A DNA stretch of 64,000 nucleotides from Aphelocoma coerulescens (GCF_041296385.1 NW_027183514.1:332135-396134); one strand, 5' to 3'; counted from the stretch's first letter, positions 1-10,672 are shown. Numbers and translations are program-made. Notes: generated by a model not told the origin, from the sequence alone.

Positions 1-206
1 AGCTCTGAGCACACGCAGCACGGCCCGGGCCCTGCGGGCGCCGGGAGCAGCTGGGCAGGAGCCTTCTGCAAGTGACCGGCGCTTTCTGGCTTCTCTCCCC
101 AGAGTGCCAACATCTGATCCGCTGGTGTTTGTCCAAGCACCCCGCGGACAGGCCAGCGCTGGAGGAGATCTTGCGCCACCCTTGGCTGCGGGGCGGGCGT
201 CTTTGA
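1..206 (+). CDS. PIM1-like: PIM-like serine/threonine kinase, last exon only (gene starts upstream of window)
   Basis: Only the terminal exon is inside the window. Bases 1-102 are the end of the last intron, with a CTTCTCTCCCCAG acceptor; the exon runs 103-206 and stops with TGA at 204-206. It encodes the end of the kinase C-lobe: [10 protein letters not shown], the PxDRP motif as PADRP, and a final HPWLRGGRL. The sequence is identical in type to exon 7 of the complete copies downstream. An AATAAA follows at 270-275. Confidence 0.85.
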
Positions 207-269
207 TGCCTTGCCGGAGCCTCTGCAGCACCCGGTTGCCGAGTCCCACGCAGGAGTGAGGACTCGAGA

Positions 270-275
270 AATAAA
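270..275 (+). other. Poly(A) signal of kinase gene
   Basis: AATAAA 64 bases after the kinase stop codon. Confidence 0.75.
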
Positions 276-1132
276 AGAACCACAAACCCATGCCGGGGTG
301 TCAAGTCTGCTCCTGGTTAGCAACTTCAGCTAAAGAACCCTCTTGGGAAAAGGGGTGATCAGAGTGTTCCCTTCAGCCTTTGTCAAGCTTTTGATGCCTT
401 TCCTCCAGGCATCATGGCACTTTTGTGTCTTCAAGCACAGGCTGTAGTCCAGGCAGGAGGGGCTGTAACAAGCCAAGAAATGCAACAGTGAAACAACAGC
501 CGCCCTTTCAAACTGAGGCGGCCACTTGGCTTCACCTGAAGTGATACGTGGGCTCATGTGTGCATTCCAAGGGCCAGCGGGTGGCAGGGACAGAGATGCT
601 GCTCCTCTCCAATGCTGGGAGAAGAATCAGAAATGGCAAAAGGTCATTTCAGGTTGAGCCCTGACAAAACTCTTCCTCTTTCTTCCCCTGAAATGGGAGG
701 CAGGGCTGCGCCTTTGACCAGCTGGGTCTGCAGCCTCGTAAGCCATGGGCATGGAGCCCACAGGAAATGTTGAGATGCTGGAGTTGCTCCCATGGTGCTG
801 GGCCCATTGCAGCCCTCAAAATACCTTTCTCTACCCTCAAAACAACTGGTAGAGATGGAAAGTGCAGTAACCAGTCTAGCCACAGGAAAGCACCCAGGTG
901 CCTTCCCTGGCCCTGTGGGCAGGTGCCAGCTGCAAACCTGTGCCACCTTCTGTCTACTGCCCTGACCTACCACTACAGGCTTTGGGAAAAAAACATACTT
1001 CTTCAGAAATGAGGAAGGGGCAGTCAATAGCTAACTCATGGAAGCACGAGTTAACTATTGGGAGACAGCAAACGTTAGTTCAGACAGCAGACTGTAATTA
1101 CAAAACCTAAGAAACCAAATTTGCCCTACTCT
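276..1132. other. Unidentified spacer between kinase 3' end and LTR candidate
   Basis: About 860 bases with no gene I can recognise. Short open frames on both strands (up to 127 codons) have no recognisable domain and overlap one another, so I do not call them genes. Equivalent stretches are 14170-15026, 28070-28926, 41965-42821 and 55855-56711. Confidence 0.5.
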
Positions 1133-1538
1133 TGTCAAGATAGAGGGCACAAGGATCATCTCAGAGACCGCTGAAACATTCCTCAAAGGACTACGCATGC
1201 CCAGGGAGAAAGGTGAAAAAGTTCACTGAGAGGAAGACTACTGGCCTTCATCAGAAAAGACCCCCGAGGAAGAGGAGAGGCCTTCCTCAGCGCGGCCACC
1301 AGGACACACAGCGCATGCGTGGCCCATATGCTAATGACTTCCGAGAAATAATTTGTATAACCACACCTGTCCCAAGGAATGTGATGAATATTCCTAATTT
1401 AACCCATAATACTTGTGTTGTAGAGAGCACCAGGTGTGTGTTTGGAGGAGCGATCCCCACACACCCGGCGCGCCGAATAAAGCAAATACCCGCTTCTCTG
1501 ACTCTGTCTCTGAAGTGTCTCCTGGCCCGGTTGCGGCA
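1133..1538 (+). mobile_element. Candidate solo LTR (endogenous retrovirus remnant), unit A
   Basis: A TATA-like GTATAA lies near 1356 and AATAAA at 1476-1481, followed by a short CT-rich R/U5-like tail that ends in CGGTTGCGGCA at 1538. TGTCAAG at 1133 is a possible 5' end. This TG...CA layout with a late poly(A) signal is typical of an avian retroviral LTR. No internal retroviral genes are next to it, so it would be a solo LTR. I could not find a clean target-site duplication, so the 5' end is uncertain by tens of bases. Confidence 0.45.
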
Positions 1539-1552
1539 TGATTCAATTCCAA

Positions 1553-4500
1553 TTAAAAGAATCCTCTAAAAAAATGGGACATTTCAGTGCCCCACTTCAG
1601 TTTAAACACTTTAAACATGGCATGCCTGCATGTTTCTTCTTTTTTCTTTCCCCTGGATCCTGCATTAGCTTTAAAATCTGCCGGGTAGAGCCGGTAGGGC
1701 ACTGCAGCAGTGTAGTGCTTCCAGTCCTTCCCATCTTTGCTGCAACAACCGTGCTCGTCCCGAATGCAGCGCTGGGTGAGCAGAGTGGTCATGTAAACGA
1801 TGTAGAAGTAAGGCAGGATGTGCTCAAAGCCACAAGCCAGGCAATAGGCCAGCGAGCCCATCAGGTCTCCCGTGCAGTTGAAATGACGTGCCCAGCCCCA
1901 AAAGCCAGAGGTCATCAGCTTGCTGTAGTGCTTGGGCCCATCCACGGACACGTAGGAGCACTCGATGGACTCCGGCTTCTTCCCCCAGATCCTGCACTTG
2001 CCATTGGTACGACGGAAGAGGTCCTTCTGGTGGTTGGTCATTCTGAAGATGGAATAGCCCAGCAAGCCCAGCATCAAGACCCCTACGGCATGGGCTGTGC
2101 ACAGCTGGACAGGCTGGTAAACCAAATACAGACCCTGGGGAGCACAAAAACAATCAGACATTTACTTCCAACAGAGGCTCAGCATGCCAGACCAATTCCT
2201 TGACTACAGTGGCCCACAACAGACCAGAAGAAAGAGTAGAAAAATCTACTGCAACAGTAAAACTGCAGAAAACTTTCAAAAAACTCTGCATCCAACAGTT
2301 TCCTTCTCTCTTTCTCTCTCCAAAATTGCACTTCTTCCTGAAACAAGAAGAGAGAAGTTGCAAGGATGCAAACCGGACAGAAGGAAAAAGCAAGGAACAA
2401 AACACAAACAAACCACCGCTAACCAAAAGACCCTCAACAAGCAGGAGTAAAAAAAAAAGGAAACGGAAAGGATTTAGAAAAAAAGGAAACCAAAAGGATT
2501 CAGAAAAGTATACAGACACAACAGACAGTGACAGAAAGAGGCACAAAAGAAGGGCAGGAGAGGAAAAGATGTCCAATCTGGGCACGGACAGGAAGCCTTC
2601 CTACCCAGGAATTGTTACAAAGAATGTTGCAAGGATTTCTCAACAGTCAAACCGCCTAGAAACATTTAAGGTGCACATTAACCTGCTGAGAAGAATGTTT
2701 CTGCAAAGTTTCCTTCCTCTTAGCCCAAATCCACAGTGTCCACATTTTTACCTGCAAAGTAGAGAGGGAAGGCAACCAAACACAGTCTCCCCAGCCCAAA
2801 TACCATCCCAAATGATCATGGCAGATAGCAATGGTTTTCAAGTACCAGGCTTCATTCCAAAAGAAGTCCAGAACAAAAATACCCTGCAACAGAATAATTT
2901 CACAGTAATAACAGAGCACTGTCACCAGTTACCCTGTTTAACAGCATCAGCCTAATGTCTGTGCTGCCTTGTGATGTGATCTCACAACTCATTGGTGTTT
3001 TTATGTTAGCACTTCAAAACCAGACGTTTCTGAACACAGTTAGGAAGAACTATCACATAAATACAAGCTATGTGGATACACAATATCTACCTACCTATCT
3101 ATCTATCTACACAGATAAAGCAACAGTAGGATGACTAAGGCAAGTGTACAACTCAAGGACGAACGCTTGGGAAGTGAACTCACAGTTGATCAGCCCAATC
3201 TCTCTTCAGCTTAGAGTCACAGCGTTACAAAGAGGGCCGATAGAGCTCCTATTGAGCAGGCTTCCATTTCCACAGATCAGGCAATAAATCCAAAGAAGTC
3301 CCAGCACACCATCACTGAATGAGCTTGTTTCAGGCCAGGAAAAAACACTTCATTTTCATTTCCATAGAAGGACTTCTTTTCCTACTTTAATATTAGTTTA
3401 CTTGCTAGCTGGTTTCCTAATTTCCTCCTTGGAATTTACCTGAAGGACATTGACAAGGATCATGGAGTTTGTCGCTTCGCCATACAGCTCCTCTTGTTTG
3501 GCAGCAAAGGAAAGGTTGATCAGAGTCCAGGCCACAATCCCAGGGCGCCCACTGAAGAAAGAGCTTGAAATCAAACCACTTCCCTATTCGAGGGTTAAAT
3601 TCAATCCCCATCATGTAGTCGTAAAAGAAGTTTCCAGTGAATTTGCTGTAAAACATAAAAAAATTGGAAATGTACAGAGTTCTACACAAATACAGGTAAT
3701 TACTGCTCTGACTACACAATTCAGATTAATTTGATGTAGTGATAATAAAAATCATCAAAGCATGTAACGCTGTGCAAGGTAACAGAAGCTGACCCAGCTG
3801 AAGTATTACATTAATAGACATAAGTTGTAGAGTTTCAGAAGTGCCCGAGTTTACTCTTGCTAACACTTCTGAACAGTCTCACTATTTCTAGGATGGGTGT
3901 ATCTGTGACACTGAGGCTGCCAGTCCCATGGTGTGCAGCATGAAACACGGGGGATGGTGCTAGTGAAGCAAAGAACCACTGTCATACACTGGCTCAGCTC
4001 TCTCTGCCAGTGAAATATATTCTGTCATTCAATTGATAGACCCGGTTTTTATTTAACAGTTTTAATCTCTGATTACCTCGTCTTCTCTCATTACTAAAAT
4101 TCACATACCACTCTTTGGCATTGGGAGGGAAAAAGTAGCCTTTAATCATTGCAAACGTGGACACTGCATATCCCAAGCTATTGGCACACCACAGGAGAGG
4201 AATCCACTTGTCAAAAATGATGGTAGGTGAGAAGAAGTGGAAGCAAGAAGCATTTGCAAACCAAAGCACATGGGTCATGATCCAGGCCTGAAGTCCATTG
4301 ATTTTCATATTTATTCACGACACCTAAAAGATGAAGAAAAAAAATCGAGTGTTACTGACCCCGCATTACTGCAGCTTTTAATTCACATGGCTATGCACAG
4401 AATACACAGAAGCTCAATCAAGCGCTCATGAAACAACTTCTCTCTCCTCGTCCTCCCAATTCAATACCTTAAAGCACTTTTCTGAGTGTTCCATTAAACT

Positions 4501-7172
4501 CTGCTGTACCCATTAGGCTTTGTTAGGCTGAGTTTTTCTCCTCACAAAACTGAATTTAGGCTTTCCCCCAAAACTGACCAGAGTAACAAACCACTTCTCC
4601 TAACAGTTCACATCCCACATTTTGTTCAAGTCCCTTGGCTTCATGGAGCTTGAGCAGGTAAAACTATCTTGTCGAATACCAGCAATAGTCCTGGACAGCT
4701 ACAGTCAACTGACAATTTCAAGTGCCAAAGTCATCAACCAGTACTTTTTCACTGCTGGTATGGTGCCTACCAGATCAACAGTTATACTAATTCTAAGAGA
4801 TAGAAATGCTATCACTTCTTCTAAAAGATGACATCGATTGCTTTCTATTTTTGTTTGAACTGAACACGGGAGGAAGGTGAGAGCACTTCTGCCCACGTTT
4901 CCTCTGGCTACACATGGGCTATTAAACACTCTAGGTACAGAAATACTATCATTTCAGAAGATTGCACGGTGTCCGTGTATTCCAAGGAATACCTTACCAG
5001 CAGGGGTGACAGCACCTTCTTGTACACCTCCCACATATCCAGGGAGAACTTTATGGCAGAAGTCAGGGATGGACATGTACAAAACCACCTAGAAGAGAGA
5101 GGATGTATTCACAGTAAATACAGACGAGACAAAATCCCTCAAAACACTATTCCTTACATACACATACCAAATAGAATGTTTCTATTAAGTTTCTATTAAG
5201 TATTGGGTAAGCAAATATGGCAATATTTAGCTGTTGGGATTTTAGACTAGTAATACATCTAAGCTTTGAGACAGCTCAAAGATGTACTTCATGTAAGGCT
5301 GCCATCCTTTTTTGGTGGGGAGGCAGGACAGTTGGTAACCAGATTCAGGTCCTCGTCGTTTTATTTTTATCTATTTCTTGTGTATGAATTTAAAACCAAC
5401 GGATACTGCTATAAAGTTGCTTTTTCTTCAAAACCTCATTAAGGCATATGTCACACAAGGAATATTTGCGTATATTCCCTACATGCTTCTTTTCCAAGTA
5501 CATAAGCTTCCTTTGGATTCCAAAAAGCCCTGGAAAGTGGGAAACACCAAAGAGTAAATGCCAGTTCAACATTCCACTATCCTTTGTGCAAAAGGATTCA
5601 TCCAACAGCCGTGTGAGAAACCAGACCCGGCATCCAGATCATAACTCAAGAATGTACCTGGAAAGTGACCCAAAGGGAATAGATGCCAGCAGCCCTATAG
5701 GTCAGTGTGGGAGTCCTGTTCCAGATGTCAGACAGATGTTTATTCCCTGTCAGCAAGTCCAGCAGTGGGTCAGTCAGAGAGCACTGGTACTGGTCACAGG
5801 ACATGATGAAGTAATACACGATCGGCGGTGCAAACACGAGCAGGAAAAGGATGCTTGCCAAGGAAAACCAGTCCACCTCCCTGTAATCCAAAACAGAGCA
5901 TTTTGTTTGCCCAGGTTTCAGAGAGATGAGTTACATCAAATAACTTTTTCAGTGGACCTTCTAGACTAACTGGATGAAAACTGAAAATGTCTTCAGGGCA
6001 CAGACATGTCTGGTGGTCAAACAGCCATTAAAAAATCAGCACAGAACAGACTTTACCACAAACTCCTCTAAAACTACACTAGCTGATCAGAGCAAGAGAT
6101 GAGAGAAAATCTCCCCTCCAAAAACCAGATTATTATTACAGACTTCACCTTTTTGATGGCAATCATGGCTCTAACTGGTAGAGTATTCGGTTGAAAGTGA
6201 TAATGGAATCCCAAGAACATGATGCAAAGCTTGGAAACTTGCAAAAGACAGACCTTGGACAGCCATACATTGAACTTGCTGTGCCAGCCACTTTTGCTGT
6301 TCCCAGCTGCAGTCCAATGCCCTACTAATACCTACTCAGCTCTTGGAGAACTGGGAGATGCATCCTCAATCTTGCTACAGCGGGACTGATCAGCTGGGAA
6401 TGCCACAGATGCTGGGATGCTTGTTTTCCAGATCTCATGAAATATTTCTTTCCTAGGAACTAGAAATGTTACCAATTTTTACTTCCCGGCCTTTCCTGGC
6501 CATCTGCATCCTCAGCCACAAGCAGGCTCTGCAGATCGACGTGGCTCTGGGGAAGCAGGGACTCCTGTCTGTGGGCAAAGAAAACAAAGACAACTTGTAA
6601 GAAGAGAACCTGGAGCTTCTAGTTAGAAGAGAAAGGACTGTTCAATCAAGGCAGGGGCGACGAAGGAAACTTTCTAAAATGGAACAAGCAGCAGAAGCAC
6701 AGTAGTTTTGCAGAAGAAATTCTCCTTCCAGCACTTGGCTTAGGGAAAAAGCCTGATGTTGCTACGAGAGACACGAGTTCATGTCTAGTATTGGGTAGCA
6801 GACATCGGAGCATTTCGACTATTGGCTTTCCAGGCTCACGCTATTCGAACCTGAGAGTGAAACTCTTCTAAAAGCCAGAGGTGCTTGGAAGAAATGTTTC
6901 TGCTCACACCACGACTGGGGACCGTGCATCATTCATACCTTGCACCTGTCCAAAGGCCTTCCTCCGTCTGCGCTCCGGCAGCTCTCACCGAGGCTCTGGC
7001 AGGGACGGAGGCTCTTGCCAGAAGTATCGCAAGCGTGGAGATCTTCCTCATCCTGCTCCTCCACTGCTGACATCAGGGAATTCCCTGGAGCTGGGAACGT
7101 CTGCCTTTCCTGCTGGAGGATCTTGTTTGGCAGTTCTCTGACGTTCTTCACCTTTGGCAGTGCCGCAGCCAT
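1553..7172 (-). pseudogene. DHCR7: DHCR7 (7-dehydrocholesterol reductase) pseudogene, unit A
   Basis: DHCR7 reduces the C7-C8 double bond of 7-dehydrocholesterol, the last step of the Kandutsch-Russell cholesterol pathway, in the ER membrane. Exons with GT/AG borders on the minus strand: 7172-6989 (ATG exon), 5880-5658 (EVDWFSLAS), 5088-4998 ([14 protein letters not shown]), 4323-4109 ([24 protein letters not shown]), 3645-3440 ([16 protein letters not shown]), 2883-2752 ([16 protein letters not shown]) and 2134-1553 ([20 protein letters not shown]). Introns are retained, so this is a duplicated, not a processed, copy. Lesions: one extra base in the fourth exon just before INGLQAW (215 nt, one too many for its borders); one extra base in the fifth exon after WFDFKL (206 nt, one too many); a phase mismatch between the first two exons; and a shifted end that reads past the expected stop (out-of-frame TAA near 1671) to a stop at 1553. 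The intron at 5881-6988 holds nothing I recognise; a short TATC/TACC microsatellite lies at 3085-3110. Confidence 0.87.
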
Positions 7173-7499
7173 GGAGGTGTAGGACAGATGTTTCCCTCTC
7201 CCACTCCCCACTGCCACCAGCTCCCCCTGGGCAATGAGGGGGCTGCCGGCTGAGCGAGGGCAGCGCCAACGTGCAGCAGCTCAAGGATCCGCTCCCTGCG
7301 CGCTTCCCGGGATAGGGCTGCCCTGGGCCTTGGCATGGACAGAGGGTCCCCCTTCTCTGCTGGCCGTGACCCTCCTGCCCCAGCCTCGCTCAGGTCGATT
7401 CATGTGCCTCCCGTGAGGGACGCCCTCCACACAGATCCTGCTTCTGATTCCTTGGATCCACAGCACTGTTTCTCCTGGATTTTAGCCACGCCTTCCCCT

Positions 7500-8110
7500 C
7501 TGTAAAGCATAGGGATACATAGGAGGAGTGTGTTGGGCTCCCCTCCACCACTGTTAGTGGTTTCAGGCCCCCAGGAGCTCTTGTGTCTCCCTTTTTCCCA
7601 ACGATATCCCCTCCGTCCCCTCCTTCCCGACGCTTCCCCTCAGCAGCACCGAGCCTTTTCCCGCCCTTTGCTCCCCTCAGCGCTGGCCCCGGCCCCGCTC
7701 AGACCACGGCCCCTCGCCGCCGCTGAGGCCCTGCCCACGCCCATCGTCCTGGCCACGCCCCCTCGGCTGGGAACGGCTCCCCGCCCTCCCCTCCCTAATT
7801 AGCGCCCTTCCTTCCTCCCTCCTTAATGCCTCGCTAATTCGGCCCCCTGCGGCCAAGGGCAGGGCTTTCGAGGAGCTCTGTGCGGCAGCCTGGCTGCGTG
7901 CGGCAGGCCAGAGACGCCCAGTGTTGTCCCTCCGCTCAGGGCAGGGATCCGGGGCACCGCGGCCACCCGGGGAAGATGCTCCGTTGCCAGCCCACACCTC
8001 CACCAAAGGGAGAGGAGGAAAGCAGGCTGCCAGAGCCACAGAAGCCCTCAAGACTTCCCCAGCTGGCTCTTCTCCGCCCTGCCCCGCCCCGCCCCGCCCC
8101 GCCCCTTCCA
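7500..8110. promoter_or_regulatory. GC-rich CpG-island-like block with Sp1-type GC boxes, unit A
   Basis: Very GC-rich sequence just upstream (on the minus strand) of the DHCR7 ATG exon, with several CCACGCCC/CCCCGCCC boxes and a perfect tandem of five GCCCC at 8081-8105. The position fits the ancestral DHCR7 promoter and 5' flank. Whether it is still active, or in which direction, cannot be told from sequence. Confidence 0.5.
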
Positions 8111-8889
8111 AGGCCGTTTTTACAGGAGCTCCGAAAGAGGCAAAAAAAGACAAACGAGCTCCACAGCGAATTCCTGAAAGAAAAATCCAGCAATGGCCAG
8201 GAGGCTCCTGTGGCTCCTTCCTGAAAATCAGGGCTATGGGGAACAGGGTGCAGGGTGTCCCAGGACACAGAGCTGGACACTGATCCCTCCTGGATCTCCT
8301 TGGCACCCCTGTCCCAGGCAAGGATGGTCCTGAATATCCTCCTGGAGCTGTCCCAGGAAAGTCCCTGCTCCCTGGTGCGGGATGGGAGGGGTAGAGGTGG
8401 TCCTCTCACACTCATCCCACTCATTCTCCCCTGCGCTGGCTTTGCCCCTGGGGTGTTGACCCCCCTTTTTAGGGTGTCCAGCCCTGTTCCCATGGGGAAC
8501 CTTGGCAGCACCCATGGGCATAACCAACCTTTGTGGGAGGCTGGGAGCACTGGTGAGGGCGGGGGCTGTTCCTGGTGACCTGGAACTTGGCTCCTGCTGT
8601 GAGCCAGGGGCTTTCTGCCTGCTGGGCTGGGGGAACACCCTCACTGAGCTCTGGGACACCCCCAGCCCCACACCCACTCCTTGCCACAGCTCCTCCCAGA
8701 CAGCATCCGCTACGCACACGTCCCCCGCTACCGTCCCTCGGCCAGGGGCCTTGTGGCTCATGCCAGACCCTTCTTCCTCCCCAGGGAGTCTCCTCCCAGG
8801 AAAGCGGGAAGCCCCCCGCAGCCCAGGACTCTCCAGCTCAGCCCCCCTGGAGCCAGGCCGCCCTCTGAGTCCCACGTGCCCTGAGCCAG
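8111..8889. other. Unidentified GC-rich stretch upstream of CR1
   Basis: About 780 bases with overlapping open frames on both strands (up to 232 codons on the minus strand) but no recognisable domain, no convincing splice structure and low-complexity composition. I see no gene. Equivalent stretches are 22000-22778, 35905-36685, 49795-50573 and 63690-64000 (cut by the window end). Confidence 0.5.
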
Positions 8890-9236
8890 GTGGGGACTGG
8901 TGGCCGTCTTGGCCACAGCGACCACAAATCAATCGAGTTTCAAACCTCTGACAAGAGGAAAAGGGCCAGCAAAACCTCAGCTCGGGCCATGAGGAGAGCA
9001 GACTTCAGACTGCTCAGGGAACTGCTAAGCAGGGTCTCCAGGGACAATGTTTTTGCAGGTGCTGGGGTCCATCCGTGCTGGTCAATTTTGAAACATCACC
9101 TCCTAAGGGCACAGCAGCAGGAGATTCCCAAATGTCGAAAGCCAAGCAGGCGAGGCAGAAGGCTTCTTCTCTGGCAAAGAGGATGGAAAAGGAAGCTGTG
9201 TGCCCAGTGGAAGCAAGGTCACAAGAAGAATACGGA
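8890..9236 (+). mobile_element. CR1 LINE ORF2 fragment, left part, unit A
   Basis: The plus-strand translation has the linker between endonuclease and reverse transcriptase typical of avian CR1: GHSDHKSIEFQ, then MRRADFRLLRELLSRV, then WSILKHHLLRAQQQEIPKCRK. A frame change near 9220 leads to QEEYG, where full elements continue into an RDAVRxCRE-like stretch. Here the continuation is displaced to 9717. The fragment is old and non-functional. Confidence 0.8.
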
Positions 9237-9716
9237 TGTCAGGAAAATTAGTCCTCAAACACCACAGCTGTACGTCCAAACAAGAGACAGAGCAGTCCTG
9301 TTACTTTGATCGAATAAAGGGAGAGGTCATGGGCATTTCCCACGGGATCTCTCAAGTTGATAGAGGACGCAGCTTCCTTTATCTCCTAATTTCCCAGCTG
9401 CATTTCCCTCTCTCTTTCCCCACTGGCTGAGCTACTTGAGAGGTACAGACTTCCCAAATGGCTTAATACAAACCCCCTTTCTAATGTCTACCCCCCCCCC
9501 CCCCCCCCATTCTTTTGCTCCTGTCTCTGTTCTTTTTCTCTAAATCCAGGGATTAGCAGAGTCTTGAGTGAGTAACAGTCTGTGTCAATTAGTGGAATTC
9601 CTATGGAATTTAGGGTTCCTCCCTTTGCTGCTTCTTTCACCTATCAGTATCTGGCTTTATCTACCATCAGGCCCACAGATAGTTTGTAAAGACACCTCCT
9701 TCTCATTCCTTCCCCA
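9237..9716. mobile_element. ~480 bp unidentified insertion inside the CR1 fragment, unit A
   Basis: The CR1 reading stops after TACGGA (9236) and resumes with GATGTT (9719), so about 480 bases have been inserted. The insert starts TGTCAGG and ends CCCCA, so it could be an LTR, but no other LTR feature is clear and the flanking repeat is at best a 3-4 base imperfect match. It includes AATAAA near 9313 and an 18-base C run at 9491-9508 that varies in length between units. Confidence 0.55.
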
Positions 9717-9955
9717 GAGATGTTTCTCGCCACTGTAGGGAGAACTTTGGTGCACTGAAAGCTCAGCTGGAGAGGAAGGTGGCCAGAAATGTGGGGCCCA
9801 ATAAAAAGAGTGGTTTTAAATATATGCATGGAAAGAAACATTGTAGAAGTAACATTGTCCCCTTCCAGGATGTGGATGGTCACCTGACAAACAGGGCCAG
9901 GGACACAGCACAGGTGTTTAATGCATTCTTTGCCTCTGTCTTCAACACTCTTCCC
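9717..9955 (+). mobile_element. CR1 LINE ORF2 fragment, right part, unit A
   Basis: Continuation of the CR1 reading: DVSRHCREN, then VARNVGPNKKSGFKYM, then RDTAQVFNAFFASVFNT, matching the CR1 linker motif normally read as ...KAEVLNAFFASVF. Similarity fades after about 9955, before the reverse-transcriptase core. Confidence 0.8.
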
Positions 9956-10559
9956 TCCCTTCGCCGTGGAAAACGTGCACTGTACCAAGGGACACTGCAA
10001 AGTCCCTGAAGAGGGCAAGCCCTGCTCAGCAGAAAGCAAACCACCCCTGTTTGATCCACAGCATTCCCATGGTGCATCTGAACCCAGTGTGTGCCAGCAA
10101 CTGGGAAAAAAGGAACCCTATGCCCGTCAAAACCAGAGCAGTGAGAGCACCATGAGCGCTCCTTGGGAAATCCTGACTTGTTTAGAACAGAGGCAACGCA
10201 GAAGTCGGTGAGCTGTTACAGAAAACTCTTCCTGCCCTCGACAGCCAGTTCAGGAGAGCTCCCCAGAGACACAGGAACTTCAACTCCCTTTGTCTCTGGA
10301 AGATCTTCGCAGGCACAGAGTAGTGGCTGTTGCCAGTTGGTACCGCTGCAGTGTCCTGGGAGCCATGGGCTTGACACTGGTGGCAGCAGCACTCTTCCTG
10401 ATGTGCCACTTGCTGCAGGGAATGATTCACTGCAGCAGGCTGAGCTCCTGTTCTTGCTGCCAGGCTTTTTCTGGCCATGTGCATCCTTAGGCATGAGCTG
10501 GTTCTGCTGATCCCTGAGGTGGGCCCAGGACTATGACGGCACAAAGGGGCTGAGCGCTG
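9956..10559. other. Stretch between CR1 and kinase promoter with a small hydrophobic reading frame
   Basis: No gene recognised. One plus-strand frame, open from about 10211 to a stop at 10488-10490, reads LEDLRRHRVVAVASW and then a ~20-residue hydrophobic segment (about 10340-10415) and a Cys-rich end; its only ATG is at 10364. It could be a decayed membrane-anchor exon or chance. Equivalent stretches are 23856-24459, 37750-38353 and 51640-52243. Confidence 0.35.
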
Positions 10560-10640
10560 GTGAGAGGCGGGGCTGGGATGTCACCCGGCTGTCCTGGCCC
10601 ACAGCACTGTGACATCACCGCGCAGTCGCTATGTAACACG
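10560..10640 (+). promoter_or_regulatory. Candidate promoter of kinase gene with paired CRE-like sites, copy 1
   Basis: About 35-110 bases before the kinase ATG lie a GC box (GAGGCGGGGC), a CRE-like GATGTCACC at 10578-10586 and, in the opposite orientation, GTGACATCACC at 10609-10619, then CTATGTAA. TGACATCA differs by one base from the consensus CRE TGACGTCA. No transcription start can be fixed from sequence alone. Confidence 0.4.
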
Positions 10641-10672
10641 GGCCAGCACCTGCAGCTGCCAGTGCAGTCGCG

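Noticed and set aside
1538..2203. 221-233 codon plus-strand open frame
   Set aside because: Antisense shadow of the last DHCR7 exon, whose minus-strand translation matches the known protein closely.
2200..2955. 251-codon plus-strand Lys/Arg-rich open frame
   Set aside because: It lies antisense to a DHCR7 exon and introns, its composition follows A-rich DNA, and it is broken by the extra A in unit C.
3085..3110. TATC/TACC microsatellite
   Set aside because: Short, and the same in all units; ordinary intronic simple repeat.
6165..6240. tRNA-like stretch (TGGCTCTAACTGGTAGAG...) in the first DHCR7 intron
   Set aside because: It resembles an A box, but there is no proper B box (GGTTCRANNCC), no acceptor-stem pairing and no CCA-adjacent end.
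8234..8932. 232-codon minus-strand open frame in the GC-rich stretch
   Set aside because: Low-complexity Gly/Pro/Ser composition, no domain, and it overlaps other long frames and the CR1 start; GC-rich DNA gives such frames by chance.
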